From: UTCHB3 sp008363265
GTDB lineage: Bacteria > Bacteroidota > Ignavibacteria > Ignavibacteriales > Ignavibacteriaceae
Assembly (NCBI GenBank): GCA_045863055.1
Contig: BTUW01000021.1
Location: 1-64,000, forward strand
Direction: 5' to 3'
Length of the DNA: 64,000 nt
The number at the start of each line of letters is the position of its first letter. The stretch's first letter is position 1. Below, piece by piece: positions 35,473-45,500 of this stretch. A model generated the notes under the pieces. It saw nothing but the letters and a program-made list of their open reading frames with translations. It searched no databases and was not told the origin of the DNA. The translations under genes and the position numbers were made by a program.

Positions 35473-35921
35473 AGGCTGAAGGCTGAGGGCTGAAGGCTGA
35501 AAAGATGGCTGAAGGTTGAGGGATGAAAAATTAAGGTTTTTTGTTTTTGACTTTGAGTATTGAGAATACGAGTAGCTTCATTACTTCGTCGAATAAAGGG
35601 TAATGAAGATCAAATTCTTGTTTTGTGATTATGTCGGACGCAAGGAGGAGTTCCAGCCAGTAAAGTGTCTCCTCTCACTCTTTTTGGGAAATTGAGAGTT
35701 TATGAACAAAGTCCAAGTCAGATTCAGCTCTACTGGCCTCTCTGATATTCGCACCAACTCCAGTGCCCGACCGCAATAATTGCCTGCCTAAGTCATACTC
35801 ATTCCTACCAAAGAGCACTTTGGAAAATTTTACAATCGCTATTGCAGCTGCAAAACTTTTCTCTTCTAGAATTCTGTTCTTCATCCTTCAGCCCTCATCC
35901 TTCAGCCCTCATCCTTCAGCC
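35473..35921. mobile_element. Family D inverted repeat enclosing a four-helix-bundle gene
   Basis: Left arm 35473-35527 (GGCTGAAGGCTGAGGGCTGAA words) is the imperfect reverse complement of the right arm 35880-35921 (TTCAGCCCTCATCC words). Between them lies only the four-helix-bundle relic. The left arm begins 4 bp after the stop of the outer-membrane gene, and the right arm supplies the last codons of the decarboxylase gene. No transposase is present. Confidence 0.65.
35531..35884 (-). pseudogene. Four-helix-bundle (S23/IVS-type) protein gene with in-frame TGA
   Basis: From ATG 35884 the frame encodes 69 residues (LGRQLLRSGTGVGANIREAS, DFVHKLSISQKE), a TGA at 35675-35677, then continues in the same frame as EETLYWLELLLASD to a TAA at 35531-35533. 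The joined product of about 117 residues has the length and order of the four-helix-bundle protein family (PF05635, the one encoded in 23S rRNA intervening sequences). The family motif G-x-G-x-N-I-x-E-A is intact. The single nonsense codon suggests recent inactivation, though a truncated product could be made. Confidence 0.8.
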
Positions 35922-37387
35922 GTTTTCTCGAGTTCTTCCACTAACAATCGCACATATCTAAAATCATCCAGCGCGTTCCAGTGCTTCATGAAAACCGAGC
36001 GGAGCGCACTGAAGTTATCGCTGTTGGGGTTGCTCAGGCCGGGAATGGCGCGGGCGGCTATCTCGGGGCTCGTGACGAATTTCGAGATGATGAATTCGGC
36101 ATCGGGGTTTTCGACGGATAGCTTCTGATAGACGCTGAGAGATCTGCGATTGATCTCTTCGGCGTCTTTCCCTTTCACGAAGAAAGTGGCTATATCAAGA
36201 TCGGGTTTGTTGAAATTTTGGAAGTGCTCCGAATTCTCGATCAGCTCCCAAAATTTGTTGGCTGATGCAAGGGATAGGTCGAGAAGTTTCCCCAGTCCTG
36301 AGGCAACAGGCGGAATCACCTTGTAAGTCAGGTAACACGCGGCAGCCATGGCTCCGGGGCGTGATCCTTCGAGGGAGAACATCCCGATATTAGGTTTATC
36401 GGTTTTATGATAAGTGTATGGCGCTGTGTTCGAGAGAGGTTCGCGCAGTGCCTCATTTTTATAGATAACCGCGCCGGCTCCATACTGCATGAAGCCCTGC
36501 TTATGCGGGTCGATGGTGATCGAATCCGCCTCAGGGATGAGACTTAATTGGTTCCATGAGTGTGGCGAAATATTCCCGGCGGAATCAAATGGGATGAGTT
36601 TGTAATCATCATCCATCACACATGCTCTGAAGAAACCGCCGTAAGCGGCATCAATATGAAGATGAAAATTGTACTTTTTCTTAAGCTCAAGAATTGCAAC
36701 CAGGTCATCCGCTGTGCCCGCCCCTGTCGAGCCGAAGTTGGCAACCACCATTAGCGGTTTGGTAGATCTTTGCAGGGCCTCTTCAAGTGCGTTGGGGTTC
36801 ATTCTGAAGTTGCCGTCAACAGGGACCTCTACAAACGAGTCGATCGCGAGAATTTTGCATATCCTTTTCCAAGAATAGTGCGACACTTCCGAGAAGAAGA
36901 CCGTTCCGTTTCCGTAATAATCGCGTGCCGCCCAGAGCGCCTCCATGTTGGCAAGTGAGCCGCCACTCGCGAGGTGCCCCCATCCTGTCAGGAATCCACA
37001 CATCTTCAGGAGGGTATCGATGACATCAAGTTCCATTTTCGTTGTGACCGGACCACCTTCCCAAGCGTGATTGTTGGGGTTCGACATGATGAACGCGAGG
37101 TAACCGAGGATCGAAGGAATTGTCGGGTCTTTCAGCATCTGTGCCGAATATCGGGGGTGAAAGTATGGAAGGTTTTCACTCATCAGATCGAGAAAACCGT
37201 CGAGTTCTTTCTCAAGCTTTTCATTCTTCACCGGATTGAAAAAGAGGGTGTCGTCCTGACTGAAAGCATCAGCCCGCAGGTTACCGTGTCTGTCAACAAC
37301 TTTCAACAAAAGCTGTTTGAAGAGCTCGGTGTTCTCACCTTTCGGACCCTGAAACAGGGCCAGCAATTCGCTTATATCCACCTGCAT
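35909..37387 (-). CDS. PLP-dependent group II decarboxylase
   Basis: 492 residues. Pyridoxal-phosphate fold type I, group II decarboxylase family (glutamate, aspartate or aromatic amino acids). PLP Lys296 is in TIDPHKQGFMQYGAG and Asp246 in FHLHIDAAYGGFF; a SGGSLANMEAL loop precedes. Aspartate, glutamate or tyrosine decarboxylation cannot be decided by eye. The last residues, KTAEG plus stop, are encoded by the right arm of the family D repeat, so the original C-terminus has been replaced or extended. It follows the EEP gene by 3 bp on the same strand. Confidence 0.85.
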   Translation of the reverse strand: MQVDISELLALFQGPKGENTELFKQLLLKVVDRHGNLRADAFSQDDTLFFNPVKNEKLEKELDGFLDLMSENLPYFHPRYSAQMLKDPTIPSILGYLAFIMSNPNNHAWEGGPVTTKMELDVIDTLLKMCGFLTGWGHLASGGSLANMEALWAARDYYGNGTVFFSEVSHYSWKRICKILAIDSFVEVPVDGNFRMNPNALEEALQRSTKPLMVVANFGSTGAGTADDLVAILELKKKYNFHLHIDAAYGGFFRACVMDDDYKLIPFDSAGNISPHSWNQLSLIPEADSITIDPHKQGFMQYGAGAVIYKNEALREPLSNTAPYTYHKTDKPNIGMFSLEGSRPGAMAAACYLTYKVIPPVASGLGKLLDLSLASANKFWELIENSEHFQNFNKPDLDIATFFVKGKDAEEINRRSLSVYQKLSVENPDAEFIISKFVTSPEIAARAIPGLSNPNSDNFSALRSVFMKHWNALDDFRYVRLLVEELEKTAEG

Positions 37388-37390
37388 GGC

Positions 37391-38410
37391 TTAGAAAAGT
37401 TTGAAAATGGCGTAAATAGCGAAGTGATCGCTGTAACCACCGAAATATCTTCTTCCGCCAAATGTTGGAAGTGAAGCACCTTCGTATTTACCCGGTCCCT
37501 TCTGCCGGATAAACGCGGGATTGAAAATACCGTATGAACCGCAAATGAAGTTCGTTTTGAGAACATTGCCTGAGATGAGCATCTGGTCGATCATACTCCA
37601 GTTGCCCTGAAACTTGTATGATCCCTCGCCTGCGATCTTCTTCTCGAGGCTCAGGTTGTAAATGGCGTCCGGGGGGAAGTGTTCCGCGAAATCGCAGATC
37701 ACGGGCGCTGCCTTCAGCACTTCGGTGATCGATTTGTCTGTGGGTTCATCGTTGAAGTCACCCATGATGATGATATTGGTGTTAGGGTCATCTGCGAAGA
37801 GTTTATCAATCTCGGCGCGGAGCCTGGAAGCGGCTGCAATTCTGTTATCTTCCGATTTATCCTGCCCGCCTCTTCTTGATGGCCAGTGGTTGACGAAGAA
37901 GTGGTACTCTATCCCCTTTGGACTTAACATAGTGGCATGGAGGATCGAGCGGGTCGGCCAATTGTTGGGAAGTGTTACAATCGCAGTATCCGCTTTTGAG
38001 AGTGTAAAGTACTGTTTGTTGAAGATCATCGCGCAGTCGATCCCGCGTCCGTCAGGAGATTCGAAGTGGACGATGCCATAGTTTTTGCCGTTTTTAATTC
38101 TGGCCATCAGTTCCTCGATGACCGTGCGGTTTTCCACTTCGACCAGACCGAGGATATCGGGACCCCAGCCGCCGTTCATCGAGTCGATCACCTGGGCGAG
38201 GTTCTTAAGTTTGGTGTGATATTTTTCCGAGTTCCAGTTCGAACTGTCGGATGGAAGAAACTGCTCATCGTCGATCGCGGGGTCATTAATTGTATCGAAG
38301 AGGTTCTCAACATTGTAGGAGGCTATATATATCGTACCCCCTTCCCCCTGTGAGAAAAGCGGTGTGAAGTAAAGGACGATAAAAAAGAGGAGGAATTTCG
38401 TGTTTTTCAT
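37391..38410 (-). CDS. Secreted endonuclease/exonuclease/phosphatase (EEP) family protein
   Basis: 339 residues from ATG 38410 (a TTG three codons upstream is less likely). Signal peptide (about 1-20, ending PLFSQ). EEP fold: IASYNVENLFD at the first strand, VEVENRTV with the metal-binding Glu, HFFVNHWPSRRGG, the metal and catalytic IMGDFNDEP, and a terminal GYSDHFAIYA with the catalytic His. Exported nuclease or phosphodiesterase, probably for nucleic acid scavenging; substrate not shown. Heads a two-gene unit with the decarboxylase. Confidence 0.9.
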   Translation of the reverse strand: MKNTKFLLFFIVLYFTPLFSQGEGGTIYIASYNVENLFDTINDPAIDDEQFLPSDSSNWNSEKYHTKLKNLAQVIDSMNGGWGPDILGLVEVENRTVIEELMARIKNGKNYGIVHFESPDGRGIDCAMIFNKQYFTLSKADTAIVTLPNNWPTRSILHATMLSPKGIEYHFFVNHWPSRRGGQDKSEDNRIAAASRLRAEIDKLFADDPNTNIIIMGDFNDEPTDKSITEVLKAAPVICDFAEHFPPDAIYNLSLEKKIAGEGSYKFQGNWSMIDQMLISGNVLKTNFICGSYGIFNPAFIRQKGPGKYEGASLPTFGGRRYFGGYSDHFAIYAIFKLF

Positions 38411-38510
38411 TTCTGTCAAAAATTGTTGAAGATCAGTTCAAATATAAGGTTTACGCTATATAGTGTGAAAGGTAATGATGAATCTTAAATGCCCAATAAG
38501 GGAGTAATAG

Positions 38511-38586
38511 CACGCGGATGAAACGGATGACGCGGATTCGCACGGATTTTGCTTTCTCTGCGATCTTTGCGATCTTTGCGGTTTGA
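38511..38586. repeat. Family C left arm fused to a family B right arm
   Basis: 38511-38550 carries GCGGATGAAACGGATG and CGCACGGATTTT words (family C) and 38554-38586 carries TCTGCGATCTTTGCGATC words (family B). The matching partner arms are absent, so this is a partial or recombined copy. It lies just before the exonuclease start; a frame opening in it (38549) would add 20 repeat-encoded residues. Confidence 0.7.
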
Positions 38587-38608
38587 AAATATACCTGATC
38601 ACTACACC

Positions 38609-39625
38609 ATGCCCCATAGCCTGTTAATAACCACCCCCAAGGGCCTCTACTGCCCGGCGGGAGATTTTTATGTCGATCCTCACGGATTCGTTGACCGGGC
38701 TGTTATATCGCACGGCCACAGCGATCACGCCCGGAGGGTGGCGAAGAAATTCCTCGCACACACCGACTCGGAGGCGATACTTCGCGCACGGTTGGGGAGT
38801 GATATTTCCCTTCAGACTGCCGGTTATGGCGAAACTGTGGCCATCAACGGTGTTCAGGTGACACTTTTTCCCGCGGGGCACTTGCTGGGCTCATCGCAGA
38901 TCAGGATCGAACATGGCGGAAGTGTAACCGTGTTTACGGGTGATTTCGGCACTACTCCGAACCCCACCTGCGAGCCATACGAACCGGTCAAGTGCGGCAC
39001 TTTCATCACCGAATCCACTTTTGGTTTGCCGATTTACGATTGGGATGATCCCGCCACGGTTCATGCTTCAATTAACTCCTGGTGGAAACGCAACCGCGAC
39101 CGCGGCATGACCTCTCTCCTCTATGCCTACTCACTCGGAAAGGCACAGCGGATAATCGCCGGGCTTGATACAACTATAGGTCCTGTTTTCGTCCACGGTT
39201 CTGTCGATCTAATGAACAAGTGTTACGAGATCGCGGGAGTAAAACTCCCGGAGACCAAATACCTCGAAAAAGGGACTGAAAAACTCGATGAATTGGGCGC
39301 CATGGTTATTGCCCCTCAGTCGGCGACCGCCGAAGCATGGTTGAACAGGCTCGGTGAGTTCACAACGGGTTTCGCTTCAGGATGGATGATGGTACGGGGT
39401 AGGCGGCGGATGGGGAACATCGCTGCCGGGTTTGTACTCTCTGATCACGCAGACTGGACGGGCCTCCTTAAAGCAGTTGAAGAAACAGGCGCAGAAAAGA
39501 TACTCGCGACCCATGGTTTTTCAGAGCAGTTCACCCGGTATCTCCGCGGCAGAGGCTTCGACGCTGAACCCCTCGAGACCGCATTTCTCGGTGACGGTGG
39601 ATTCAATTCACAGGAGGTGGAATGA
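38609..39625 (+). CDS. Ligase-associated metallo-beta-lactamase exonuclease
   Basis: 338 residues from ATG 38609; the upstream frame is repeat-derived. Metallo-beta-lactamase/beta-CASP fold: the metal motif SHGHSDHAR (residues about 33-41), FPAGHLLGSSQI, TGDFGTT, and the late LSDHADW with ATHG. It matches the mRNA 3'-processing-like proteins annotated as DNA ligase-associated exonucleases. Together with the next gene (4-bp overlap, ATGA) it should form a DNA end-processing and ligation pair; the helicase and phosphoesterase that often complete this set are not in the window. Confidence 0.9.
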   Translation: MPHSLLITTPKGLYCPAGDFYVDPHGFVDRAVISHGHSDHARRVAKKFLAHTDSEAILRARLGSDISLQTAGYGETVAINGVQVTLFPAGHLLGSSQIRIEHGGSVTVFTGDFGTTPNPTCEPYEPVKCGTFITESTFGLPIYDWDDPATVHASINSWWKRNRDRGMTSLLYAYSLGKAQRIIAGLDTTIGPVFVHGSVDLMNKCYEIAGVKLPETKYLEKGTEKLDELGAMVIAPQSATAEAWLNRLGEFTTGFASGWMMVRGRRRMGNIAAGFVLSDHADWTGLLKAVEETGAEKILATHGFSEQFTRYLRGRGFDAEPLETAFLGDGGFNSQEVE

Positions 39626-41217
39626 AACAGTTCGCTGATCTCTTCCGCTCTCTCGAAGAATCGACGGGAACAAACGAAAAACTGGAGCTGCTTTCCGGAT
39701 ATTTCAAAACTGCCTCAGAAGATGATATCATTCTGGTAATTGCCTTTCTTACGGGAAACCGTCCCAAGCGTTCAGTTAAAACCACTGACCTGCGCCAATG
39801 GGCCGCAGAAGCCGCGGGAATTGATGACTGGCTTTTCGATGAATGTTATGAAAATGTGGGCGACCTTGCCGAAACCATCTCACTCTTGGTAAGGGGAAGC
39901 GATACTTCCGAAGAACACACCCTCAGCCATTGGGTTAACAATGTGATAATCCACTTAAAAGATCTGGAGCCGGAAGAGCAGAAGGATATCCTCACCAGTG
40001 CCTGGCAGTCACTTGGCAGGGAGGGTAGGTTCGTTCTCACAAAACTCATCTCCGGCGGATTCAGAATGGGAATATCATCCAAAAGCGTGGTGAATGCCCT
40101 TTCAATTGCCACGGGGATCGACCCCAATATCCTCACTCATCGCCTGATGGGTAAGTGGGAACCGACTATCAGTTTTTACCACACCCTTATATCTCCCGAC
40201 ACTTCAAGCACGGAGAAAAGCAAACCTTACCCTTTCGCACTCGCCCATCCGCTTGATCAACCGGCCGAAGAGTTCATCACTCCAGCAGAGTGGCAGGCGG
40301 AGTGGAAATATGACGGTATCAGGGCGCAACTGATCAAAAGGGAGGGTGAGGTTTTCCTCTGGTCGCGTGGTGAGGAGATAATTAATGGTCAGTTCCCTGA
40401 AATAGTGGCGGCTGCAACTGCTCTTCCTGATGGAACGGTACTTGACGGAGAGCTTCTGGTTTACATCAACGGGATGCCTCAACCTTTCGCGAGCATGCAG
40501 AAGAGGGTGGGACGGAAGTCTGTATCCGCCAAGATGATCCGGGAACTCCCGGTAACCTTTATCGTTTTCGATCTGCTTGAATCGGGTGGAACCGATTTAA
40601 GAGAAGAACCCCTCCGAATAAGGCGCGAAAAACTCGAAGCGTTGCTCCCCACAAATGAAAATAATATCATCCTGAGTCCGTTGATCCCATTCGCTGATGT
40701 GGAAGAACTTGCCGCGGATAGGGATAGTTCGAGAAACCGCTCAGTTGAGGGGCTTATGCTCAAGCGGCTTGATTCAGTATATTCAACAGGCAGGAAGCGG
40801 GGTGACTGGTGGAAATGGAAGGTCGATCCATGGACGGTCGATGCGGTGCTGCTTTATGCTCAGGCCGGTCACGGTAGAAGGGCGGGGTTGTTCACTGATT
40901 ACACATTTGCCGTATGGCATGAAGGCAGGCTTGTCCCATTTGCGAAAGCTTACTCGGGACTGACCGATGCGGAGATTGTTGAAGTTGACAGGTTCGTGAA
41001 GCAGAACACTATCGAAAAATTCGGACCGGTAAGATCTGTTACGCCGAAACTCGTCTTTGAACTCGCCTTCGAAGGGATACAGCCTTCATCACGCCACAAG
41101 AGCGGGGTAGCCGTCAGATTCCCGCGGATCGTCCGCTGGCGAAGGGACCTTTCAATAAAAGATGCCGATTCTTTGGACGAATTAAAAAAAATCGCGAACG
41201 CGGGAACTCTGCAATAA
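39622..41217 (+). CDS. ATP-dependent DNA ligase
   Basis: 531 residues. N-terminal ligase DNA-binding helices (about 1-200), adenylation domain with motif I EWKYDGIRAQL and active-site Lys229, motif III-like SRGEEI, motif IV DGELLVY, motif V SVEGLMLKRL followed by WWKWK, and a C-terminal OB fold ending in VRFPRIVRWRRDLS, with the R-x-P-R-x-x-R-x-R-x-D block typical of ATP ligases. Seals nicks during repair; the PP_1105-like subfamily usually sits with the MBL exonuclease, as here. Starts 4 bp inside the exonuclease gene. Confidence 0.93.
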   Translation: MKQFADLFRSLEESTGTNEKLELLSGYFKTASEDDIILVIAFLTGNRPKRSVKTTDLRQWAAEAAGIDDWLFDECYENVGDLAETISLLVRGSDTSEEHTLSHWVNNVIIHLKDLEPEEQKDILTSAWQSLGREGRFVLTKLISGGFRMGISSKSVVNALSIATGIDPNILTHRLMGKWEPTISFYHTLISPDTSSTEKSKPYPFALAHPLDQPAEEFITPAEWQAEWKYDGIRAQLIKREGEVFLWSRGEEIINGQFPEIVAAATALPDGTVLDGELLVYINGMPQPFASMQKRVGRKSVSAKMIRELPVTFIVFDLLESGGTDLREEPLRIRREKLEALLPTNENNIILSPLIPFADVEELAADRDSSRNRSVEGLMLKRLDSVYSTGRKRGDWWKWKVDPWTVDAVLLYAQAGHGRRAGLFTDYTFAVWHEGRLVPFAKAYSGLTDAEIVEVDRFVKQNTIEKFGPVRSVTPKLVFELAFEGIQPSSRHKSGVAVRFPRIVRWRRDLSIKDADSLDELKKIANAGTLQ

Positions 41218-41286
41218 CATTAAATGTTATAACATATATTAAGGATAACAATCAATCAACAACCCACTAAAAATGGAGACTCTGAA

Positions 41287-41877
41287 ATGAAAAGATCATT
41301 TCTTGCTATAGCGCTCGCGCTTGTATTCTTTGGCACTTCTTTCGCACAGGCAACCTGGAAGTTCGATAAAACCCACACAAAGATCGGCTTCACAGTTGAT
41401 TATATGCTTATCACCGATGTTGACGGATACTTCAAGAAATTTGACGGTACTGTAACAACTGCTTCAAACAAAGATGATTTCAGCAACGCGAAAGTTGATT
41501 TCACCGTTGACGCAAAAAGCGTTGATACCGATGAACCTTCACGCGACGAGCACCTCAAAAGTGAGGATTTCTTCTTTACAGAGAAACACCCGAATTTCAG
41601 CTTCAAAAGCACTTCAGTAAAGGTTAACAAAAGCAACGCCGAGGTAAAAGGTAATCTTACCATGAGAGGCGTAACCAAGCCCGTAACCCTTAAAGGTTCT
41701 TTCGGCGGCGTTAAGAAAGATCCTTGGGGTAACCTGAAAGCCGGTTTCAAACTCAGCGGCAAGGTTAACAGAAAAGATTTTGGTATCAACTGGAACAAGT
41801 CACTCGACGCCGGTGGATTCGTTGTAGGTGACACTGTAGAACTTACTATCAATGTAACACTTATCAAAAATAAATAA
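41287..41877 (+). CDS. yceI: YceI family periplasmic protein
   Basis: 196 residues with a signal peptide (about 1-20, ending TSFAQ). YceI lipocalin-like barrel that binds polyisoprenoids: the opening ATWKFDKTHTKIGFTVDYM, then FTVDAKSVDTDEPSRDEHLKS, FEKHPNFSFKS-like and GNLTMRGVTKPVTL strands, ending VELTINVTLIKN. Periplasmic; possibly a quinone- or isoprenoid-handling protein in stress response. The marR gene begins at the base after its stop, so the two are co-transcribed. Confidence 0.95.
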   Translation: MKRSFLAIALALVFFGTSFAQATWKFDKTHTKIGFTVDYMLITDVDGYFKKFDGTVTTASNKDDFSNAKVDFTVDAKSVDTDEPSRDEHLKSEDFFFTEKHPNFSFKSTSVKVNKSNAEVKGNLTMRGVTKPVTLKGSFGGVKKDPWGNLKAGFKLSGKVNRKDFGINWNKSLDAGGFVVGDTVELTINVTLIKNK

Positions 41878-42345
41878 ATGCGTTTAGAAGAAGAGATCAA
41901 GCAGAAAAAATTCAAGTCGGAACACCATAAACTTATGGTGAACCTGATCTACACTACCAATTGGCTGATGTCGATCCATGGCCCCTTGATGAAACAGTAC
42001 GGACTCACAGTTCAGCAGTACAATATCCTCAGGATCCTGCGCGGACAGTACCCAAATCCCTGCACCGTGAATCTGCTGAAGGAGAGAATGCTCGACAAAA
42101 TGTCTGACGCCTCCCGTCTTGTTGACAGACTGCTTGAAAAGAGCCTCCTCGAAAGAAGAACTTGTGAGAATGACCGCCGCCGGGTTGATATATCCATTAC
42201 TGCCGCCGGACTCGATCTACTCAAAAAAGTTGATGAAGATGAAAACAAATTATACGCCCGTATGAACATGCTTTCTGAGGAGGAAGCCTCTCTTGTTAAC
42301 GACCTGCTGGATAAACTCAGAGGAAATATGAAATGTGAAATGTGA
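41878..42345 (+). CDS. MarR family transcriptional regulator
   Basis: 155 residues. MarR winged-helix: helix block with PLMKQYGLTVQQYNILRIL, recognition region CTVNLLKERMLDKMSDASRLVDRLLEK and wing LLERRTCENDRRRVDISITAAGLDLLKKV, where the D-R-R-x-V-x-I-x-x-T/A-G pattern is characteristic. Directly adjacent to yceI (no gap), an arrangement seen in several Bacteroidetes-group genomes, suggesting that it controls yceI or is controlled with it. The last codons run into a family F repeat. Confidence 0.92.
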   Translation: MRLEEEIKQKKFKSEHHKLMVNLIYTTNWLMSIHGPLMKQYGLTVQQYNILRILRGQYPNPCTVNLLKERMLDKMSDASRLVDRLLEKSLLERRTCENDRRRVDISITAAGLDLLKKVDEDENKLYARMNMLSEEEASLVNDLLDKLRGNMKCEM

Positions 42346-42357
42346 AATATGAAATAT
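42327..42357. repeat. Family F tandem repeat
   Basis: ATATGAAATGTGAAATGTG-type words in tandem at the 3' end of marR; reverse-strand words (CATTTCACATTTG) follow at 42403-42417, just before the terminator. The same words recur at 45720-45750. Confidence 0.6.
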
Positions 42358-42420
42358 AGTGTTACACAGCTGGTATTGCAGAGATGAACCGCAGGCGAGA
42401 ATAACATTTCACATTTGATA

Positions 42421-42452
42421 AAGGCTGTTCCTAACCGGACAGCCTTTTTTTT
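42421..42452 (+). terminator. Rho-independent terminator after marR
   Basis: AAGGCTGT pairs with ACAGCCTT around TCCTAACCGG, followed by a run of eight T. The loop in reverse complement is the CCGGTTA of the terminators near 21.7 and 23.0 kb. Confidence 0.92.
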
Positions 42453-42599
42453 GTGCTGTCGGGTGAAAAAGGGGTTTTGTCGAAAAAAAGTGGTCGTGTG
42501 CCGAATTCGATGTGATTGATCAGGATAAATTTTTAGTTTTGTTTAGTCTTTTGAGCTATTTATTTAACATTTATCCTCGAGCCTATCGGAGAGCGCGAC

Positions 42600-45500
42600 A
42601 TGAAAAATATATTCATTCTTTTATTTGCTGTTTTATTGATCAGTGGCATTGACGCCCAGACGATCAATTATAAAACCCTTGGTACATGGAACAGCAGTAC
42701 CGGAGTCCCCAACTACCTTGAACCGGTGAATGATGTTGTCGGACAGGATCTGATAACAAGGATCAATTCGACACTCCCCGAGTACCACAGGGTACCACAG
42801 GAACGTCCCGATTTAATAGCTGATTCGGTTCAGACCAACCTCTACATCATTCAGGAATCTGATGTATGGGTGACCTTCGTTTCGGAGGGTGCGGGGTACA
42901 AGAACGCACTCGGCTTCTACACATATAATGTAAACACTCCGCCACAATCGATAAATGACATTGCTGCCACCATGACACTGATCTTCCCTAATTCTTCCGC
43001 AGTAAATTCAGGTGGAGGAATGGTAGCCGGAATGAAGGTTAAGATCGGCAGATTCCAACCCGGTACTGTGATAGGCTGGTTTGTTGTTGCCGATGGTTTC
43101 AGAGCGCCGAATGTTACGGGCGGTAACTGGCTCGTCTTCTCCAACAGAAATTTAAATAACTCCCCAAATCCCGCGCTTGCTCAGCAGAACATCCAGCTTA
43201 ATGATCTCGGATCAGGCCGTGTGGTTTTAACCTTTGAAGACATTCTCAGGTACAAAGGCGGTGATCAGGACTTCAACGATGTGGTGTTTTACGCCACTTC
43301 AAACCCTATAACCGGTATCAGCTACACAAATATTCCAATTATCAACAATCCTGAAAATATTCAGGTCGCCAATGTAAGTTTAACAAAGTCGGTTGACAAC
43401 GCAACTCCGTCCGACGGCGCGATAGTAAACTATGCGATCACCGCCACCAATATCGGGCCGCAAACCGCCACTTCACTTATAATAAAAGATGTGCTGCCTC
43501 AGGGTCTGGTATATCAGGGACATTCGGTATCAACAGGAAGTTATGATACTTCAACCGGACTTTGGACCATATCCTCTCTTGGTGTGAGTGCCACAGCCAC
43601 GCTCACCCTTCAAAGCAAAGTATCGATAAAGTCGGTCAGCCAGGCGGCATTTGATCTGGGACCCGCAAAGAATTTCAACATTTTTGCTATTGAAGACCTT
43701 ACTCAGCCATCAGCAGATTCCGAAGGTAAAGTTGCAGTCGGAAGAAACGCCTATTTCGCCAATTACTCACTGGGTGATCTCCTTCCCGCATCCGGCGGAA
43801 CCGAGGATGTACTGATCGTCGGTAACAACCTCCAGTTCATCAGCGGTCTCGTGACCGGCGGTAATGTGGTTTATGGCGGTGTTTCCAATCTTCCGATCGA
43901 TCAGGTTTCCGTAATTGACGGAACCGTGCGTAAAGACAGCGTGATGAACTTCATAGCTGCAGGCGCTTACCTCCGCTCACTTGCTGCTTCACTTTCGACC
44001 TATCAGACGACCGGAACAATTACATTCCAGAATTCCGGGATTCAGTGCTCGGGTACAAATCCGTTCCTGAACGTTTTCAACATTTCAGGCAACAGACTTT
44101 CTTCATGTACCAATTTCATGGTAAGTGTCCCGAACGGATCAGTAGTGCTGATAAATGTTGATTCAGCGAATGTAAAATGGTCGGGTGATGTTATCATCAA
44201 CGGTACAGCCCACAGCAACGTGCTCTACAATTTCCACGACGCTCTCGATCTCTACATCTCACACATCGATGTCAGGGGTTCAATCCTCGCGCCAAAGGCA
44301 CACCTTGAGTTCCCATCGGGCGTGATCAACGGTCAGGTTATCGTACGCGAGATGTACGGATCAGGCCAGTTCAACTGTGCGCCGGATCAGACAAACTATT
44401 TTAACGGCACTCTCCCAGTAACCAGGGATATCCTGAACTCGGCTGAGGTGATGGAACTTGACCAAAACGATCCTGATACCACAGACAACTATGCGGAAGT
44501 GAATCTCACTCTTGCGGGTTACGGCGATCCCGGTCAGACAGGCAATGTTAACTGGCAGCCTGCTCAGCCTTCGGGTCTCACCGACATGGTTTGGGTTACC
44601 TTGTATGAGAATTCAAACAGCATACTCGCGGGTACCTGGGGCGGCAAGATCCTTAGATCGACCGACAGCGGTGAGAACTGGAACAGGATCAACCCTGACA
44701 TGAATGTCGCTTACATCTGGGATATTGAAGTGACGGGAAATAATATCTTCGCTTCCACTGAACTCGGCGTTTACAGATCGACCAATAACGGTTCAACATG
44801 GTCGGCAACAAACCTCACCGGCAAAGACGTAAGAGCACTCACACTTAAAAATGGCGTTGTATATGCCGGTACATGGGGTGAAGGAGTGTTCAAGTCAACC
44901 GACAACGGAACGAGCTGGTCACAGGTTTCTGCCGGACTCGGAAATGCCGCGGTTACTGCGATGCTCACTGCAGCCAATGGTGATCTTTACGCCGGTACCT
45001 TCAACACAGGTCTTTATAAATCGGTCGATAACGGTGCCACATGGATAAAGACATCGATGACCTATCCGTTCATCTGGTCATTGGGTCAGAGTGCAAACGG
45101 TAAAATCTATGCCGGTACATACGGTGGAGGTGTTTTCAGATCGATCAATAACGGTGCGAACTGGTACTCCATAAACAACGGGCTTGCAGCCACGCACATC
45201 TACTCGATCACGACCGATCCGCAGAACCATGTGTTTGTAAGCGGATGGGGTCAGGGTGTTTACAGCCTCACCTCTGGTGTGATGGACAGCCAGGATGACA
45301 ACTGGAATTACATGGGCATGGGTGGAATTGAGGTCTCTGCTGTGGTCATCAATCCAACCAATGGTGCTCTCCTTGCCTTCACTTCGAACGGCGGTATTTA
45401 TGTGAACAACTCACCTGTCACCTCGATCGGAGTGAAGGGTGAAAGCGAAGTTCCGGGTACATATTCACTCTCGCAGAACTATCCGAACCCGTTCAATCCT

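Noticed and set aside
35531..35884. TGA read as selenocysteine (also in the SARP remnant, where it falls on a Cys position)
   Set aside because: Other genes here carry TAA or TAG at comparable lesions, no hairpin of SECIS type was recognised just downstream, and neither family is a known selenoprotein. Ordinary decay is simpler; a search for selA, selB and selC would settle it.
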